Shown piece by piece: positions 34,813-47,724 of a stretch of 64,000 nt of DNA (the stretch's first letter is position 1; the number at the start of each line of letters is the position of its first letter). Below the pieces are notes generated by a model that saw nothing but the letters and a program-made list of their open reading frames with translations, was not told the DNA's origin and made no database searches. The DNA lies in the NCBI GenBank assembly GCA_036172665.1, contig CM069870.1:29858001-29922000 (forward strand). The letters are read 5' to 3'. Made by a program: the position numbers and the translations under genes. The stretch comes from Prosopocoilus inquinatus. Taxonomy: Eukaryota; Arthropoda; Insecta; Coleoptera; Lucanidae.

Positions 34813-34831
34813 CTCCGAATACTATTCGGAG
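34813..34831. repeat. Small perfect hairpin
   Basis: CTCCGAAT, ACT loop, ATTCGGAG. It lies 16 bp upstream of the larger hairpin at 34848. Confidence 0.85.
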
Positions 34832-34847
34832 TCATTGTTGATCAGAT

Positions 34848-34941
34848 AATTTTTTCGGTGATGCTACTCATGTCAACGCCGCTTTCGAATTTGATATATA
34901 CCAGCGCCGTTGACGTTCGTAGTATCACCAGAAAAATAATT
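34848..34941. repeat. 94-bp hairpin
   Basis: The left arm AATTTTTTCGGTGATGCTAC plus TCAACGCCGCT pairs with AGCGCCGTTGACG and GTAGTATCACCAGAAAAATA. The arms are about 37 bp around a loop of about 20 bp. It is probably the core of a small palindromic element. Confidence 0.8.
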
Positions 34942-37681
34942 GGCATAACCTTGACTACTCATCGTATTACATCTGACTATCATTAGTGTTTAAGGCAAAT
35001 TTCAGCCAAAATTGGTAATTTTCAATGGATACATGAAATACGAAAAAAACATACAAAACAAAACTTATACAGTATTTAATTTACTTCTTTCTTTGAAAAG
35101 TTAGATTTTTTATGAAATGATAAATTTTCAGAAAAATTAGCAATGAAGGACTGTTTTACACATAATTTGTACAGAAGAAGAAGTCAAATGAAAGAAGTTC
35201 TCTTAAGTATATTTGAAAGAGAAAACTTCAAACGAATATTTTCAAGAATCATCTGTGTTTCCTTAAAAAAAATTGAGCCATAATTTAAATTAAATAAAAA
35301 TTCATATAATATTATTTTATTTTGCTCAATAAAACTTTGTAGAGTTTTGTTTTTACAAATTCATTGCTACATTGTAAGTATAAGGCAATATTATTTTACA
35401 ATAAGTTAACATTAGAGTTAACTTTTTCCAAATTAGTATCATACATATATTTTTGATCAAACGTTTTAAAGAAACGTTCTTTTGTTTCTTGAAAAATAAT
35501 CGTTTTTTAATTACCAAAAGATTTTCACTTTTCAGTAAAGTGTTGCAAGCATTTGGTTTAGAGTCTAGATCGCAAACATTATTTGTTTAATATTTTTAAA
35601 AAAATATTACTTAATCCCAACTAAAATATTAACAATTTGTGCAGATAATATGTCCTTTATAAAAGTACGTAGATAAGATAATAAAAATGCAAAACTGGTT
35701 ATATTTCCCAGTCTTCTAATTTAGTGTTTTAATATTTTTTTCATTAGTTTATGACAATACACTCAACTTCTAAATTTGAAAACATCATTTAACTGCGTTT
35801 CCCCGAAGCACATAACAAAATTATTGTTACTGCAAATTTAAACGTCTTTTTATAACACACGTACTCCAGTAAATTTTATTCGGTTTGTGACGAAGAGGCA
35901 ATTTATACCAGCGAATTTACATGGCAGACACTTTACGAGCTTGTAAACTCTTTTACATTGCAAAAGAGATAGCTCCAAAATTGATTCAAATTTACGTAAC
36001 AAAAAATTAAGAAAATTTCAGGAGCGCCGCGTCGTAAAAGCTGTTGACGTGAACATAGAAATTATTTTCTCGCTTGAGTTTAATGTAATTTGAAACGTCT
36101 CGGAATAAATATGTTCGTTGAGTGGTATCAGTGCGCAGCATTTAATTTATGTAAATCGTATGGAAAATCGCAGAACGAAAATAGACAGGCGATTGGTGGC
36201 AAACGGTTTAATTAAATGAAGGAAAGGTGTTCCAATTTTCTGGGTCGTGCGTATTTACCGTTTATAATTAAACTTCAGAATAATTTTCCAGCTAAAATAA
36301 CAACAGAATTAGTTAATTCGACCGCCATACATTCACATCCCTGTATTTTTGAATTTATTAAAGGATCGATTTTAAATTTACGCTAGTTTTACATCATTTT
36401 AGAAAAGCATTTTTTCAACTTTATAACCTCTTTCGTTTCCAAGACATGGTCTTCTACGACTAAGAACAAATCGTAATTGTGCCTGGTACTTAAGCAAAAA
36501 AGAAGAATTAACAAACGGGGGTGCCATGAATGGTTCAAGGAAAACAAGAAGAGCGAATTGAACAGTAGCTCGGACCTAAAAAATAAATCAAAATTTAAGA
36601 AGTGGTATGTAAATTCTTTTTAGCAACTACATTTTAATCGTTATTTAAATCCATATGATATACATTTCACGTGTTATGATTTTCTCGTTTATCGTCTTGT
36701 GACACATTTCAAGTGGGCAAATTTTGTAACCCAAAGTAAAATTTTAATATTTCCCTTCAGGTGTGACAAAGGACAACACCATTTGTATGTAAAAATATTG
36801 AAATGTATACAATATCTCAAATCTCGCCTTGCAAGTGGAAATGTAAATTGCCTTTCTATCGTGTGTTAAGGGCGTTTGAGAATCTTAACTCTCCAACATG
36901 TATGTCAAGTCCTTGTACACAAGTGCACGACACAAAAATAAATTTTCAGATTCAGAACCTTAGGCTATTTTATTTAATTTACGGAAAAAAAATAACCGAG
37001 ATCGCTGAAGTTTTATTTTAATTTGGCTTGAATAATAAAACGTCCATGAAAATACACTACAATTTGAAAAAAATAAAATATAGCATACGATATTTCGATA
37101 TGATTTATTTATTTAAATACACCCCACACGCAATGCCTCCATTGTGCGTGAAACGTTCAGGATCGTATTTTTATTTGATAACAACAGAGTTCTAAATATG
37201 ATGTTCCACGACATTAAAGTTTTCATTGATGTTCTGAGAATACGCTAAAGCTATTAAACTGCAATTATTATAATAATGACTCATCGCTTAGTAGCAACTT
37301 AAGAAAATACATTTTATTAATGGATATTCAATTGTTTGTAACGATATTTGGGTCAGACAAATTTCATTTCCATTCTACTGATGTGCCTTTTAAAAAATAA
37401 TTACGTTAAAATAACAATGTTGCCTCTCGTTGTAAAAATTTATTGAAAATATAATTAAAAGAGCTTGTGGTTTTAAATGAAACCATGATAATATCTTTAC
37501 CACACAAAATATTAGTTTCGTCACATTTTATTTATACTATTGTAATTACGCAACACGCAATAAAGAATTATCAGCCTAGAGTTTAGATTAGGTAAGAGAC
37601 AGGATGACGAACAAGCGAGATACATCTCATACTAAAAGGGACATTTCAAGGATGCAGGACACTTCTTTTTACCTGTGAAAT
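34942..37681. other. Unassigned AT-rich stretch
   Basis: No supported gene on either strand. A 72-codon frame at 36803-37021 has no recognised domain. Confidence 0.5.
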
Positions 37682-37910
37682 GTTATACCGGGCTCTTTCT
37701 TCTTCGGTTGACTTTGCTACAATTTCACATTGTTTCTATAAACTATCAGTATCTGTTTCATTCACTAATACAACAAAAACCCGAAAATCACGTTGGCTGC
37801 AACGTGTTTGCCGGGCTCTTGCCTGCTTTGCTAGACGTTGCACATTGTTTCAGTAAAATATCCGTATCTGTTTCATACACTATTATAACAAAAGAACCGA
37901 AATTCTAAGG
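37682..37910 (+). repeat. Tandem duplication, two units of about 120 bp
   Basis: Unit 1 (37682-37804) and unit 2 (37805-37910) share CCGGGCTCTT, GCACATTGTTTC, GTATCTGTTTCAT.CACTA and AACAAAA..CCGAAA in the same order with a period of 123 bp. They differ by roughly a quarter of positions by eye. Both are non-coding as far as I can see. Confidence 0.8.
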
Positions 37911-38166
37911 CCTACAGCCTTCCCTACAAACTTCAGGAAAGCTTGGGTCAAGAATGGTAGATACCAAAAAATACCAAAAAAATCCTAATCATTTAAAGCT
38001 AATGTATTTAATGGATACGATTCAGTGAGTCATCTTAATATTTATAATACAGATACTGGTTATAAAAATTGTTTTGAACACAGCAGAAAGATTATGAAAA
38101 ACGGTAACACAAAGGCGTCTGTAGCATTTTTTTTTCATAATTTTATCATATTATGACTTCCATTGA

Positions 38167-38295
38167 TGTACAACGACGCTCAACGACGCTCTTCATAAAC
38201 AATACCATTTCACAGTTTCGTAACCCTTACGCTGAATGTTCTTAAGAGTGTAGTTCGCATGCAGGAGTATCATTTAAGTTGAGCGTCGTAGTACA
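38167..38295. repeat. 129-bp inverted-repeat mini-element
   Basis: TGTACAACGACGCTCAAC at the left pairs with GTTGAGCGTCGTAGTACA at the right. ACGACGCTC is tandemly repeated at the left end. Confidence 0.7.
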
Positions 38296-39104
38296 TATTT
38301 CAACCAAACTGTAGCATTTTTGGTGAAATCTGAGATGGTTCCAGTGAAACTTAAAATTACTTAACTTATGTAAATTGTGAAAGATTTGGACATACTAGTT
38401 TATTAGATTATGAACCCTTTACAGCTGAAATCATTTAAAATGCCGCCGCTCTATTCAGAAGTAACGCCGTTGTGGTCAAATCAAAGACCAATTTTGATAT
38501 GACGGTTTAAATTTCCAAAACAAAGTCCGCAAAGGTCGCTAATGTCAGCTTGCAAAATGGTGTACGACAAATTAATCAACGAAGACTAGAAGCCTATAAG
38601 AAAAGTGAATTAAAGAATATTAACCGAACGATTGATGTAAAATACAATACAGCCAGAAAAATATTATTTGGAAGTCTGAAGGAAGAATTGAAAAATTACG
38701 GAAAAATCATAAACCCAACATGCCGGTGTCTTTTGAAATGGAACCAATTTGTAAATGGGATGATGAAAATTGTACCGTTTTAACTAAGGATTTAAGTGAA
38801 GTCGACTCTTGTCCGATGAAATTTGTAAAAAAATAGTTTTTAAACTTTATTAAAATTGGAAGAAACCCTCATGGTTTGATTGCTTCGTCAGGAATTAAAA
38901 AAAAATTAATAAAATAAAATAAACGAGTTGTTAAAGAGAAACAAGTTGTCAAGGGAAACGAGAACGTAACAAGATTAAAAAAAAGTACAGAAAATATATG
39001 CGACAAGCAATAACCAAATATATCTTTTTATTTTTTACTCCTGACGAAGCTGAGTGTTCTTTCCAATTTTAACAGTGTCCGTTTAAGGTTTAAAAACTAT
39101 TGTC
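38296..39104. other. Unassigned stretch with possible coding relic
   Basis: Frames at 38550-38783 and an overlapping one ending near 38835 (MPVSFEMEPICKWDDENCTV) together look coding-like, but I recognise no family. The final words GACTCTTGTCCGATGAAA also occur, slightly altered, near 17150 and 26090, which suggests a decayed dispersed element. Confidence 0.25.
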
Positions 39105-39107
39105 TTA

Positions 39108-39345
39108 TAGCCGTTTGCACCATGTCTAGTTAAAAATTAAACCAGGTTTAACAGTAAACCCAGTTTGCACCGCGACTTAAGCCGTAGTTAGAAACTCGCT
39201 AAACCAACTCAATTTAAACCGTCACGGAAGGGGGATTAAATTGAGTTTGTTTAGCCAGTTTCTAACTACGGTTTAAGCCACGGTGCAAACTGAGATTACT
39301 GTTAAACCTGGTTTAATTTTTAACTAGACATGGTGCAAACGCCTA
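39108..39345. mobile_element. 238-bp palindromic MITE with TTA target duplication
   Basis: The arms are almost perfectly complementary over about 105 bp each. They begin TAGCCGTTTGCACCATGTCT at the left and end AGACATGGTGCAAACGCCTA at the right. Inner blocks are TTAAACC, CTAAAC and AACTCAATTTAA with complements. TTA is present on both sides (39105-39107, 39346-39348). A 3-bp TTA/TAA duplication is typical of PIF/Harbinger elements, so a Harbinger-type MITE is likely. A truncated second copy is at 63525-63685. Confidence 0.85.
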
Positions 39346-39348
39346 TTA

Positions 39349-39672
39349 ATGGTTTAAGATTAAGTAAGCATCTTTTGAAAACAGTGGCTTTTCTTCTGCA
39401 CACAGAGGTCTTTCAAATGATTTCAGCTGCATCTACGATCTCAGTATTTTGTGAATTGTGGAAGTTTTTTTGTGAGAGATAAAATTTTCTTGAACTGGAT
39501 TCCTATCGGCTCCTTTTAATTGGACTTTCAACGCTTACCAAGTTTGTGAGGCGAACATAAAATTAAAACAGGTTTTGTTCCCACCCAGCAATGTCTAACA
39601 ACATCTAGTATCAGCAACTTTGAGGAAGTCACAAAACACAAAAACACGATATGTCGATAGAACGAAGACATT
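39349..39672. other. Short unassigned spacer
   Basis: No feature recognised. Confidence 0.4.
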
Positions 39673-40364
39673 AGGTAGGCAAACACGAACGGAATTTTTC
39701 GAAAATGGATCCGTTGGATCAGATCTCGTGATCTGTGAAGGGCAAGGTCCGTCGGATTTTGTCCTTTCTGTGCCCACTAACGAATAATTGACAAATCTGT
39801 ATTATCACCGAATTAGGTCCGATTACGGAATATATCCCTCCACGTGTTGAACTAAAATCCGTTGCTTTTTAAAGGAATTATTCCGTGATGTCAGATCCTA
39901 TGATCCTTTCAACATGCTTAAAAGATCTGCGGATTTTTAAACTGCAACTTGCGTTTCCTTTAAGTTTTTATTTGTATATTCTTGTGAATTTTGTTTCCAC
40001 CAGCATGGTCGACGTCTATATAACTCAATGAGGTCTACAAAAATTATTTTGGCGACTCCATACCATTTTTAACAATTTCAAGAGCGTTATGTGAAAACCA
40101 CAGTGTAAACCAACAATTTAGCACGTGACCGAGTTGACTGAACGCTGAAACTGACTGAGAGTTGAGATCCGTCGGCTTTGATCCGTCAGTCTTGATCCTT
40201 CCGTAATTTTGTGACAGTGAATATAATCCGTCGGATCTGGTCTATCGGTCGTTCCAACGGATCTGATCCTGGAATCAGGTTCAATATACACGATAGAATA
40301 TTTTAGCGGAGTTGTTCCGGAAAGGGCCAGATCTTTTAAAAATTCCTTTCGTGTATGCCTACCT
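39673..40364. mobile_element. Foldback-like element FB-4 with GATCCGTCGG arrays
   Basis: The left end AGGTAGGCAAACACGAACGG is followed by AATTTTT. The right end, reverse complemented, reads AGGTAGGCATACACGAAAGG plus AATTTTT. ATT flanks both sides (39670-39672, 40365-40367). Inward of each end are degenerate short repeats around GATCCGTCGG. The clearest are at 40165-40205, where GATCCGTCGG, GATCCGTCAG and GATCCTTCCG recur at a 14-bp period. Looser inverted forms lie at 39705-39760. The 60- to 87-codon minus frames across it are repeat artefacts. Confidence 0.65.
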
Positions 40365-40367
40365 ATT

Positions 40368-40597
40368 GTGGTACGGGGCATGTGGACTTCAGAATACCAA
40401 AAGAAGATTAACTTGATAATTTAGATTTAAAGAACAATTTCTTTTGAGAATTTAATAAGTTATTACAAAATATGTAGGGTCAAGTGGGGTAAATATGCAA
40501 CAAAAAATACAAGTTTCCTCTTAAAGGCACTAGAAACACAAATTGTGATATCTGATTCTTATTCTAATTGTGATATCTGTTCTTACCCAAGGTTGGT
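40368..40597. other. Spacer
   Basis: No feature recognised. AATTGTGATATCTG is duplicated at about 40540 and 40567. Confidence 0.4.
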
Positions 40598-40930
40598 AGA
40601 GCTGAATTGTGTATTAGAAGGTTTCCTTGATCAACGGAGGGGTCAGAGGGTGCATATCTCGTTACGTCACGTCACATGATAAATTCCATTGGGCATATTA
40701 ACGAGATTTTTGCGTTATTTGATCGATAGGACCATAGAATTGATTATATTTTTAGTGAATTAGATGAAGCTTTAAGAAACAGATTAAAACTTTTCCCTAT
40801 TTACTTCACTGTGACGGATAGAAGTTTCGTGTGATGTCATGAGTTAATTTTGCCGGGAGGAAATTTCAAACTGCATATTAAATGGGAACGAGGCAACCTG
40901 CTAGATGCAATAACAGTTTTACCAATCTTA
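40598..40930 (+). repeat. R3 dispersed repeat, copy b
   Basis: Uninterrupted copy of R3 (see 9757-10095). Its sequence GATCAACGGAGGGGTCAGAG runs straight into GGTGC, showing the state of the site before the insertion seen in copy c at 48115. Confidence 0.75.
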
Positions 40931-41268
40931 TTCTTACCGATTATGCATGTTTTTTTTTGTTTACATTACATATATATTTAGTAAAAAAATAAAAATAAAA
41001 ACAGCGTTTCATTTTTAACCTCGACTTTGAGAAAAATATGAAACAGAAATCGGAAAATGTGAAAGAAGCTAGTAACTTCTATATTATACACGACATTGAC
41101 ATTTGCGAAGCAAAAATGAAATAAACTTTAAAAACTATATGTAGAAAATGTGTACTGCGTGCTTTTATTTTTGAAATTAATGTCAGAAGGCATCTGAAGT
41201 CTGTTATAAATATAAAGATACATCAAAATTACCATAATAAACTAAGAGTACCGTCAACAGAATAATAT
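40931..41268. other. Unassigned spacer
   Basis: AT-rich, nothing recognised. Confidence 0.4.
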
Positions 41269-41475
41269 ACTGAAAAAAATGTATAGCAAAAAGTAAAATA
41301 ATTGTAGTAAAATAGTCAACAGGGACAAATTGTACCAAATATTCGAACAATTGTAGTAAATCTTACAATAAGAATAGTGCCTTGCTCTACAATTATAAAA
41401 ATATTTCCTTCAATTGTACGAATATTTCTACAATTTTTTTCAGTCTCTTATTTTACTACATTTTTTTTTTTGTGT
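41269..41475. mobile_element. MITE (same family as 58371-58551)
   Basis: It shares ATTGTAGTAAAATAG, TGTAGTAAATCTTAC, AATAG.G.CTTGC.CTA and AATTGTACGAATATTT with 58371-58551. The ends, CTGAAAAAAATG and CATTTTTTTTTTTTGTG-like, are inverted and flanked by TA. It is non-coding. Confidence 0.65.
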
Positions 41476-43652
41476 AAATTCTTTCTTTCTTCAGTTTCTC
41501 GGTCGAAGTTATACCTCCAAACTAACTTATTTTTTCTGTGTGTCATAACACAAGCACAAATTCATGCTGACTCTTGCACAAACCTGCATAAAACTCACAA
41601 AGCAACACAAAACCTGCGGCTGTAATCCAAATAAATAGTATTTATCTGCATAAAACTATTTATAATATTTTCCCACACGCTATTTCACTCTTTCCGTAAA
41701 TGGTCCTTCACTTTTTCCTAAAAATTTAAAACACTAGTAAAAAAAACTAATTAGCAGAAAAATAAAACGAAAAGGGCGTTATGATCTGAGACCTATCAGA
41801 CCTCTGTACGAAATCAATATAAAACTGAAAGTGCAATTTATTTTACAGTTACAGGGAAAATTGTCCAACAAAATCTGGAATTTAATTTATGTGTTCTCAC
41901 ATCGATTCCGAAAATACCTCATCGACAGTAAAAAAATTTATAACTTATAAATACTTCATATTTTTGTATCTTCTTAATGAAACTACAAATAATAGCACTG
42001 GTAGTTTTACAATATATTCATTTACTAATGAGTTAGAAGATAGTTTCACTTTTACCCTAATTTTTGCTTGTTGCAAATTTATACCACTTATTTATGCCCT
42101 AGGAAATCGTAAATTAACCTTTAAAACCACTTTACTGTTTCGATATTTATTTTATTATTATTATTATTATTTCGATATATTTTGAGTAAATTGATCAATT
42201 TTTTAGTCTGTGTGATGATACTAGCTTTTCGGATAATTTTCTATTGCGATTACAAATTTGTGACGCATTTCCCATACGTCTACTTTAAAATATAGTTGGA
42301 ACTAATAGCCTTATAACATTTCTGCTGTTAATTTTAAGTTACTCATTTCAAGACATATAAAAGTGTTTATCTGAAAATATAATAAAATATTACTCTCACT
42401 TTGTTTTCATATAATTTTCTATAAAAGCATTCTACCAGGTTTTGTACGGAAATTACTGTTTTGATATACTTACCGTTCCAATGTAAAAAAAAAAACACAC
42501 TGACGTAGGAAATTACCTTAGGCATATGGCTGAGAAAACCTTTGGCAGTTGAAAATCTTAATAAGATATAAAGTATGAAATATCTACGCTGTGTATATTT
42601 TCGAATAATGAGATAAGTAAGAACAATAAACTTAACTTTATTCCTGAATAAATTATATTAAGCTTCGCCTAAAATTTATAACCGTCGATACTGAGAAAAG
42701 TCAGATATTACTACTCGTATTAGTAACCTTATCGTCTTTTAGAGTTCAGAAAGTTATTTTGGGGACGCTCAAGTCGGAAAACTTTTAAGCTTGTTTCAAG
42801 GAAAATACAGAAATCCATAAAGGATAAGGAAAAGAAAAAGCTAAAAGATCAATTTCAGTATATTAATTTTGTTGATAAGTTTGTGTAGAAGGGTACTTTT
42901 TATTGAAAAAGTTTGTTGGAGGACTGACTTCTCAGAATTTGTCATTAACTTGCATTCGAATTATTATAATTCTCAGAATTACTAACGCGTTTGTTTAAGT
43001 GATTTCAACTTAACTTTAGTATTTACTAAAACAGATACACCCGTACGTCGCGTCGCCTGGTTACAACAAGTTCTAATTTGCATAAAATTTATGTAAACCG
43101 CACGGTTCATATCAGTATAGAAGCCATTCGCCTTGTTCATTTGCCATAAACGTGAAGGTACTCGTATTTACTATATGACTTACTCCATATCTCTTGAAAT
43201 TAACGCTAAGTTGATGTAATGCAATAAAGCTGATATAAGTAAAATTGTTTAGAACATTAAATTTCTATACAAAAATAATTTTTGTTTTCTCAAATCCTTG
43301 AAATTGCAAAATTCGATAAGACACTTGATTTGGGTAGGCTATTTGGGTTTTATTTAACAAATAACGCACCCACTCGCGTCGCTTAAACTTTATGTTCCCG
43401 ACTTTATGCTTAGATTCTGAGTCCTCATTAAAGCGTGTGTTTTCGTATGTTTATTTTGCATGGTTTTCATGATTCATTAAATTAGACTTATCTTACAATA
43501 TACCTTCTCCGACATTTTTAATGAAATTTTTACTATTACTGAGTAGTTCGCGTTGTAATTAAAGAATAGCAAGAAGCGACAAGTGAATGGCTGCAGAGTA
43601 AATGGATTCTTGCCAAGTACGTAGTATTACTTTTAAGATATCCACAATTGTA
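41476..43652. other. Unassigned AT-rich stretch
   Basis: No supported gene. It contains a short TTA microsatellite at about 42149-42170. A 98-codon frame at 41889-42185 runs into that microsatellite and has no family match. Confidence 0.5.
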
Positions 43653-44124
43653 TACTAGGTGATTCAAAATAAGTGTCCGCCCCGTCAACCGTAGGTAGTA
43701 CACGAGAAAAGAAAACAAAACGTCCATATATGTAGGGCGTCTAATATCTATAGTTTTTGAGATAAAATGCAGTGAAGATTCAGATATAAATTGGTTGACG
43801 GGCACTAGTATGGATATATTTAGTCACGAGAGCAATGAACTTCCGTGGAATAGAACGAAATACTAACGTTAACCTTGAAATTAAACTGCAAAACATTTTT
43901 ATTTATGGCTTTCTGTGGAAAAAATGTATAATACGCAATTCATTCATTCGAATTTCAGACCTTTGCATGTGGACATTAGAAATGAATCGTGATTTCCACT
44001 TTAGATTCAAATGAGGTTGATTCTTGAAGTGCCTCTGATAGATTTATTTCTTGAAATTTCCCACTTGCATGACCTTAGTTAATACGCTTCTAACGGATCG
44101 GACAATTATTTTGAATCAGCCTGT
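43653..44124. mobile_element. TA-flanked mariner-type non-autonomous element
   Basis: The left end TATACTAGGTGATTCAAAAT is followed by AAGTGTCCG. The right end, reverse complemented, reads TATACAGGCTGATTCAAAAT and AATTGTCCG. TA flanks both. The interior of about 470 bp has no transposase motif. The termini resemble the start of repeat R2 (TATACCGGCTGTTTCAAATT). Confidence 0.7.
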
Positions 44125-46329
44125 ATAGGTATTTACATAGGAATATTATTAACTAGCATTTTTATTAAATGTTGCGTTCAATTGTAACTGTTCTTTTTTG
44201 TGATTTTGCAAACACGTTGCTACTTTTACTCCATAGGTCTTCTCGCCTAATTTTTGCGATCCACTGGGCAAGGTGCTCTGTCACGTACTAATTTTCCAGT
44301 GAAGATGTTACTAGGGTTTATACAAAATGTGTGGAGCTGCTTTTACTGGATCATACGTTTTGTGTTTAATCATCAAAATACGAACGATATCTAAAATTTC
44401 GAAGCCAACGTTCTTCTAACTGCATCATCAATACCGACCAACAGTAGCGTAAGTTATTAGTACAAACGTTCAAACTTGTAAATTTAATTTTTCTTGCACC
44501 CTACAGCAATTATTTTATGGTTTTGTTCACTTCCTTACGTTTGAATTGCACGAATCTTCAGCAGATTTGTTCCTCTTTTATTTTTATGCTTTTGTTTCTA
44601 AGTATGAATTTATTAGAAAAATAATTGAAAAGTTTTCAACAGTAGTTGGTTGATAGATTGTACATAAGTTTTTGAGCTGGTCAGGAACATCCTGAATATT
44701 ATGGAGAAATACATATATGTACTTATAATAAATAGGTATAATTTGACCTTAATATGTAAACTACGTTTCTAATAAATCCAGGGAGTATATGCTTCATTTT
44801 GTTCTTGAAATCGTTATAATCATAATCCATCCATAACCAATTAAAAAAATAAGTTTCAGCGAAATGCATTTTATATCTTTACTGCCCAGCAGAATCTATC
44901 GGTCTATTTGATACTGACATACTAATTTTAAACGGGATATAATTGATTTCAACTTTCACAATAGCCGATTCAATGTGACATCGCACAACGGAATAATAAC
45001 GTAGGTATCAAAGAAATTGAACACAGAATGAAATTTAAAATATTTATCCAGCACTTAAAATCCACAGAGCTCTCAAAGAACTAGTTGCAATTTATTGCTT
45101 CTCATGAATAAATGTATGAACAGGAAGATTTACTAGACTCGAGTGGAATTAGATGTTTTGTTTCACAGATGTAGCCATTCTCCGTGCTTTGTTACAGATA
45201 ATCAATTTTAGTTTTTACTTTTTTTAATTTCAGAGGCATTCGCTGAGGCACATCCCATAATTAAAATGTTCCTTTTATGTAACATTTTATTTATATACCC
45301 TTTGTCGACAAATTCATATGTATGTTATTGTAGCTGATTTAATATATTTTTATTCATTACTTGAACTTGAAATAATATAAAACACAAAATGCATTTATTT
45401 GTTATATTATCTTGGAAACCAATATTAGACAACTCTATATTAATAAGGAAACTTCGTCTTTAGCGGCTACTAACTTGTAAAATTGATAGCAAACCAGTAA
45501 AAGTTTTACGAGTTAGCAGGAAATAAACTCAACGAACTAACGATGTATGTTGCCATGACTGCATTTTTCAAGCAGGTCGTGGCGCGGCGTTTCCACGACG
45601 TAAGATATAATTTAAAAATGGCACTTTCCACTGATGATAATTTATTGGTAATAATTTCAATAATTTTATGTTCTTATAATTAAATTAATACAAAATTGTC
45701 TAAAGATTCGTCAGTGAGACTTATAAAGTGTTTTACAGAGTAAAATACTACATACAGATACTTAAAATGACTATTAATCGTTTCCTGATGATAGAACTTT
45801 AATGTGCACTTTTCTTCGATTTATGTATATTTTAGTGGAACATATGCGTATAATACACACGTTAAGGATTTTTTTAAGTAATATTTGTTTCAGAAACCAA
45901 ATTTATTGGCTTATACTGTGAGAGAACAAATCATTTACTTCGAATTTTAGATGAAAAATATAACCATGTGTACGTGTAAGTCATTTGAAAATAACTGTGT
46001 AAGTACATAATTGTACAGTGATCTAAATAAAAGTAATCATTCTCATGGAGAACAATAATTTTAATGTGACGCCGGGTTGCAAAATTTTTACCGGCGCCTT
46101 AAATTATTACAATATTTAGTTTAGTTTTAGTAGGTGGTGAAAAAATCATTTAACTATTTTATTAAAAGTTTAAAGAACAAAATTTAAAAAATCTTACAAA
46201 GTTAATTTCTTTAGCTGCGTTCTAAATAAATCAAAACTGCTTAATTACTTTTGGATTATTCTATTTCAAAAAGTGACAAGAGCTGTCAAAATTTTAAGTT
46301 AGAAAAGCGTAGTACATTATTTCTAAAAT
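44125..46329. other. Unassigned AT-rich stretch
   Basis: No supported gene. A GC-rich near-palindromic word GTCGTGGCGCGGCG...CCACGAC lies near 45575. Confidence 0.5.
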
Positions 46330-47110
46330 ACTTCCTTCAAGAAATTTGTTTTCAAAGCTGTTTTGAAACTGTCTTCCGGAATTTAAAAAAAAACAAAATT
46401 AATTGCGGTTACAGATTAACAGATGGTGGCGTTGCTTACGATTTAAACTTCTTTCTAACCATTTCTGTTCAATTTTATTTATTTAAAATTCTATTTTGTA
46501 ATATTATTTCTTGAATTATCTGATCCTTTTTCTAGTGTCACTGGAGGAAAGGAAATTGTTTCCACACAAATAAAGAGGACAAATTTATAACTCATGGTAA
46601 CAGATGGCATCACATATGTCTTTTTTATTCAAAGTTGTTTTCAGACATTGTTCCTGTTAGGTTTTTCAGTTGTTTTCCGGCAAATAAAGAGTACAATGTT
46701 ATAGTTCAGTGCAACAGATGGCATTACAAGATTCTAAAAAATTTTTTTATCTGCGGTATTTGCCCAACGGGGTCCTAAGACATAGACTTGTCAGGACCTC
46801 AGCAACGGGAGTTTATTTTGTGTGTGTAAAGTGTTCCATGGCTTTGTTACTTCCAAACCTCCTCACCGTTGAAGGGGAAGCATTCTCTCCCCAACACTGA
46901 AGGGTTGTAAATTGTTTTTTAATGTTATTACGGTATTGTTTTTGGACGCTTCTAACGTTTTTCAACTGTTTTGGAATCTCTTCAAAATTCAAAGTGCACA
47001 GCTCGAATCAACAGATGGCGCTACAAACGTCGTTCATTCAAAATTGGTACTTAAAACGCAGTTTTCTCAGCGTTTTCCGGTACCTTTTGAGATTGTTTTC
47101 AGGCAACGAT
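46330..47110 (+). repeat. Degenerate repeat series around AACAGATGGC
   Basis: AACAGATGGC or AACAGATGGTGGC occurs at about 46419, 46602, 46710 and 47010. Each is preceded by a variable 80- to 100-bp segment with GTTTTC.., TTTTCCGGCAAATAAAGAG-like and ACAATTTATA-like words. The series looks like an old tandem array, interrupted by the 46735-46905 repeat. There is no coding potential. Confidence 0.5.
46735..46905 (-). repeat. SINE-like repeat, copy 1 (truncated)
   Basis: About 165 bp shared with 47725-47965: TTTGCCCAACGGGGT, TTGTCAGGACCTCAG, AAAGTGTTCCATGGCTTTGT, CCAAACCTCCTC, CGTTGAAGGGGAAG and CAACACTGAAGGG. It lacks the outer block present in copy 2. Confidence 0.75.
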
Positions 47111-47724
47111 ATTATTATTAAAATAAATTAAAATCCTCTTAGCTTTTCTTTCTTTTTTCACTTATTTCAGACTGTATTCGAAAATATACATTTATTGGTT
47201 TTTTGAGGTGTCACTTATAAACAAGGAAAGAATTCGGCCCCCCACTTAGTGTTGCCACTTTTTACACCGAATGTACTACTTACTCCTTCCGCGGGGCTGC
47301 GATTATTTTAAACTGCTAAAGAATAGGAATGGAAGGGTCGGACTTCGCAGAAGTTACTCTGGGCGGGATTAATACAGTCCGAATACTAAATTTTCGTACT
47401 GCTCGTGGAACAAGTGGGCCGGTTTCTTATCCCTGCTTATAAATCAGCTTTCGCTTTGCCTCGTTGGTGAATCTTTTCAGAGATTAGGAAAATCTGCGCT
47501 GAGTTCAGGGTTGCCTTACAATCTGCGCGTCCCCTGAAATAACGCCACTGTTAAAACCAATTAAATATTTCAAAGTTCAGGCGCTACGATTTTTCGGTTT
47601 TTTGTAATTTTTGTTAAGTTTTGATATCTCTGAGGAAAAGAACGTAATGTGAATCATGACTATACTGTATATTTTTACTGAAATACTTTATTTTATTTTT
47701 CTAGATAAATAAAACAAGATTACT
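47111..47724. other. Unassigned, partly GC-richer stretch
   Basis: 47230-47530 is GC-richer than its surroundings and may be another repeat, but there is no second copy in this window and no motif that I recognise. Confidence 0.3.

Noticed and set aside
38550..38840. Two overlapping coding-like frames (SELKNINRT..., MPVSFEMEPICKW...)
   Set aside because: They look coding-like but match no family that I know, and their end recurs elsewhere, so they are probably a decayed repeat. Not called as a gene.
41889..42185. 98-codon frame with hydrophobic stretches and FIPLIYALGNRK, superficially like a receptor C-terminus
   Set aside because: It runs into a TTA microsatellite (Tyr run), has no upstream exons, and does not match insect chemoreceptor signatures.
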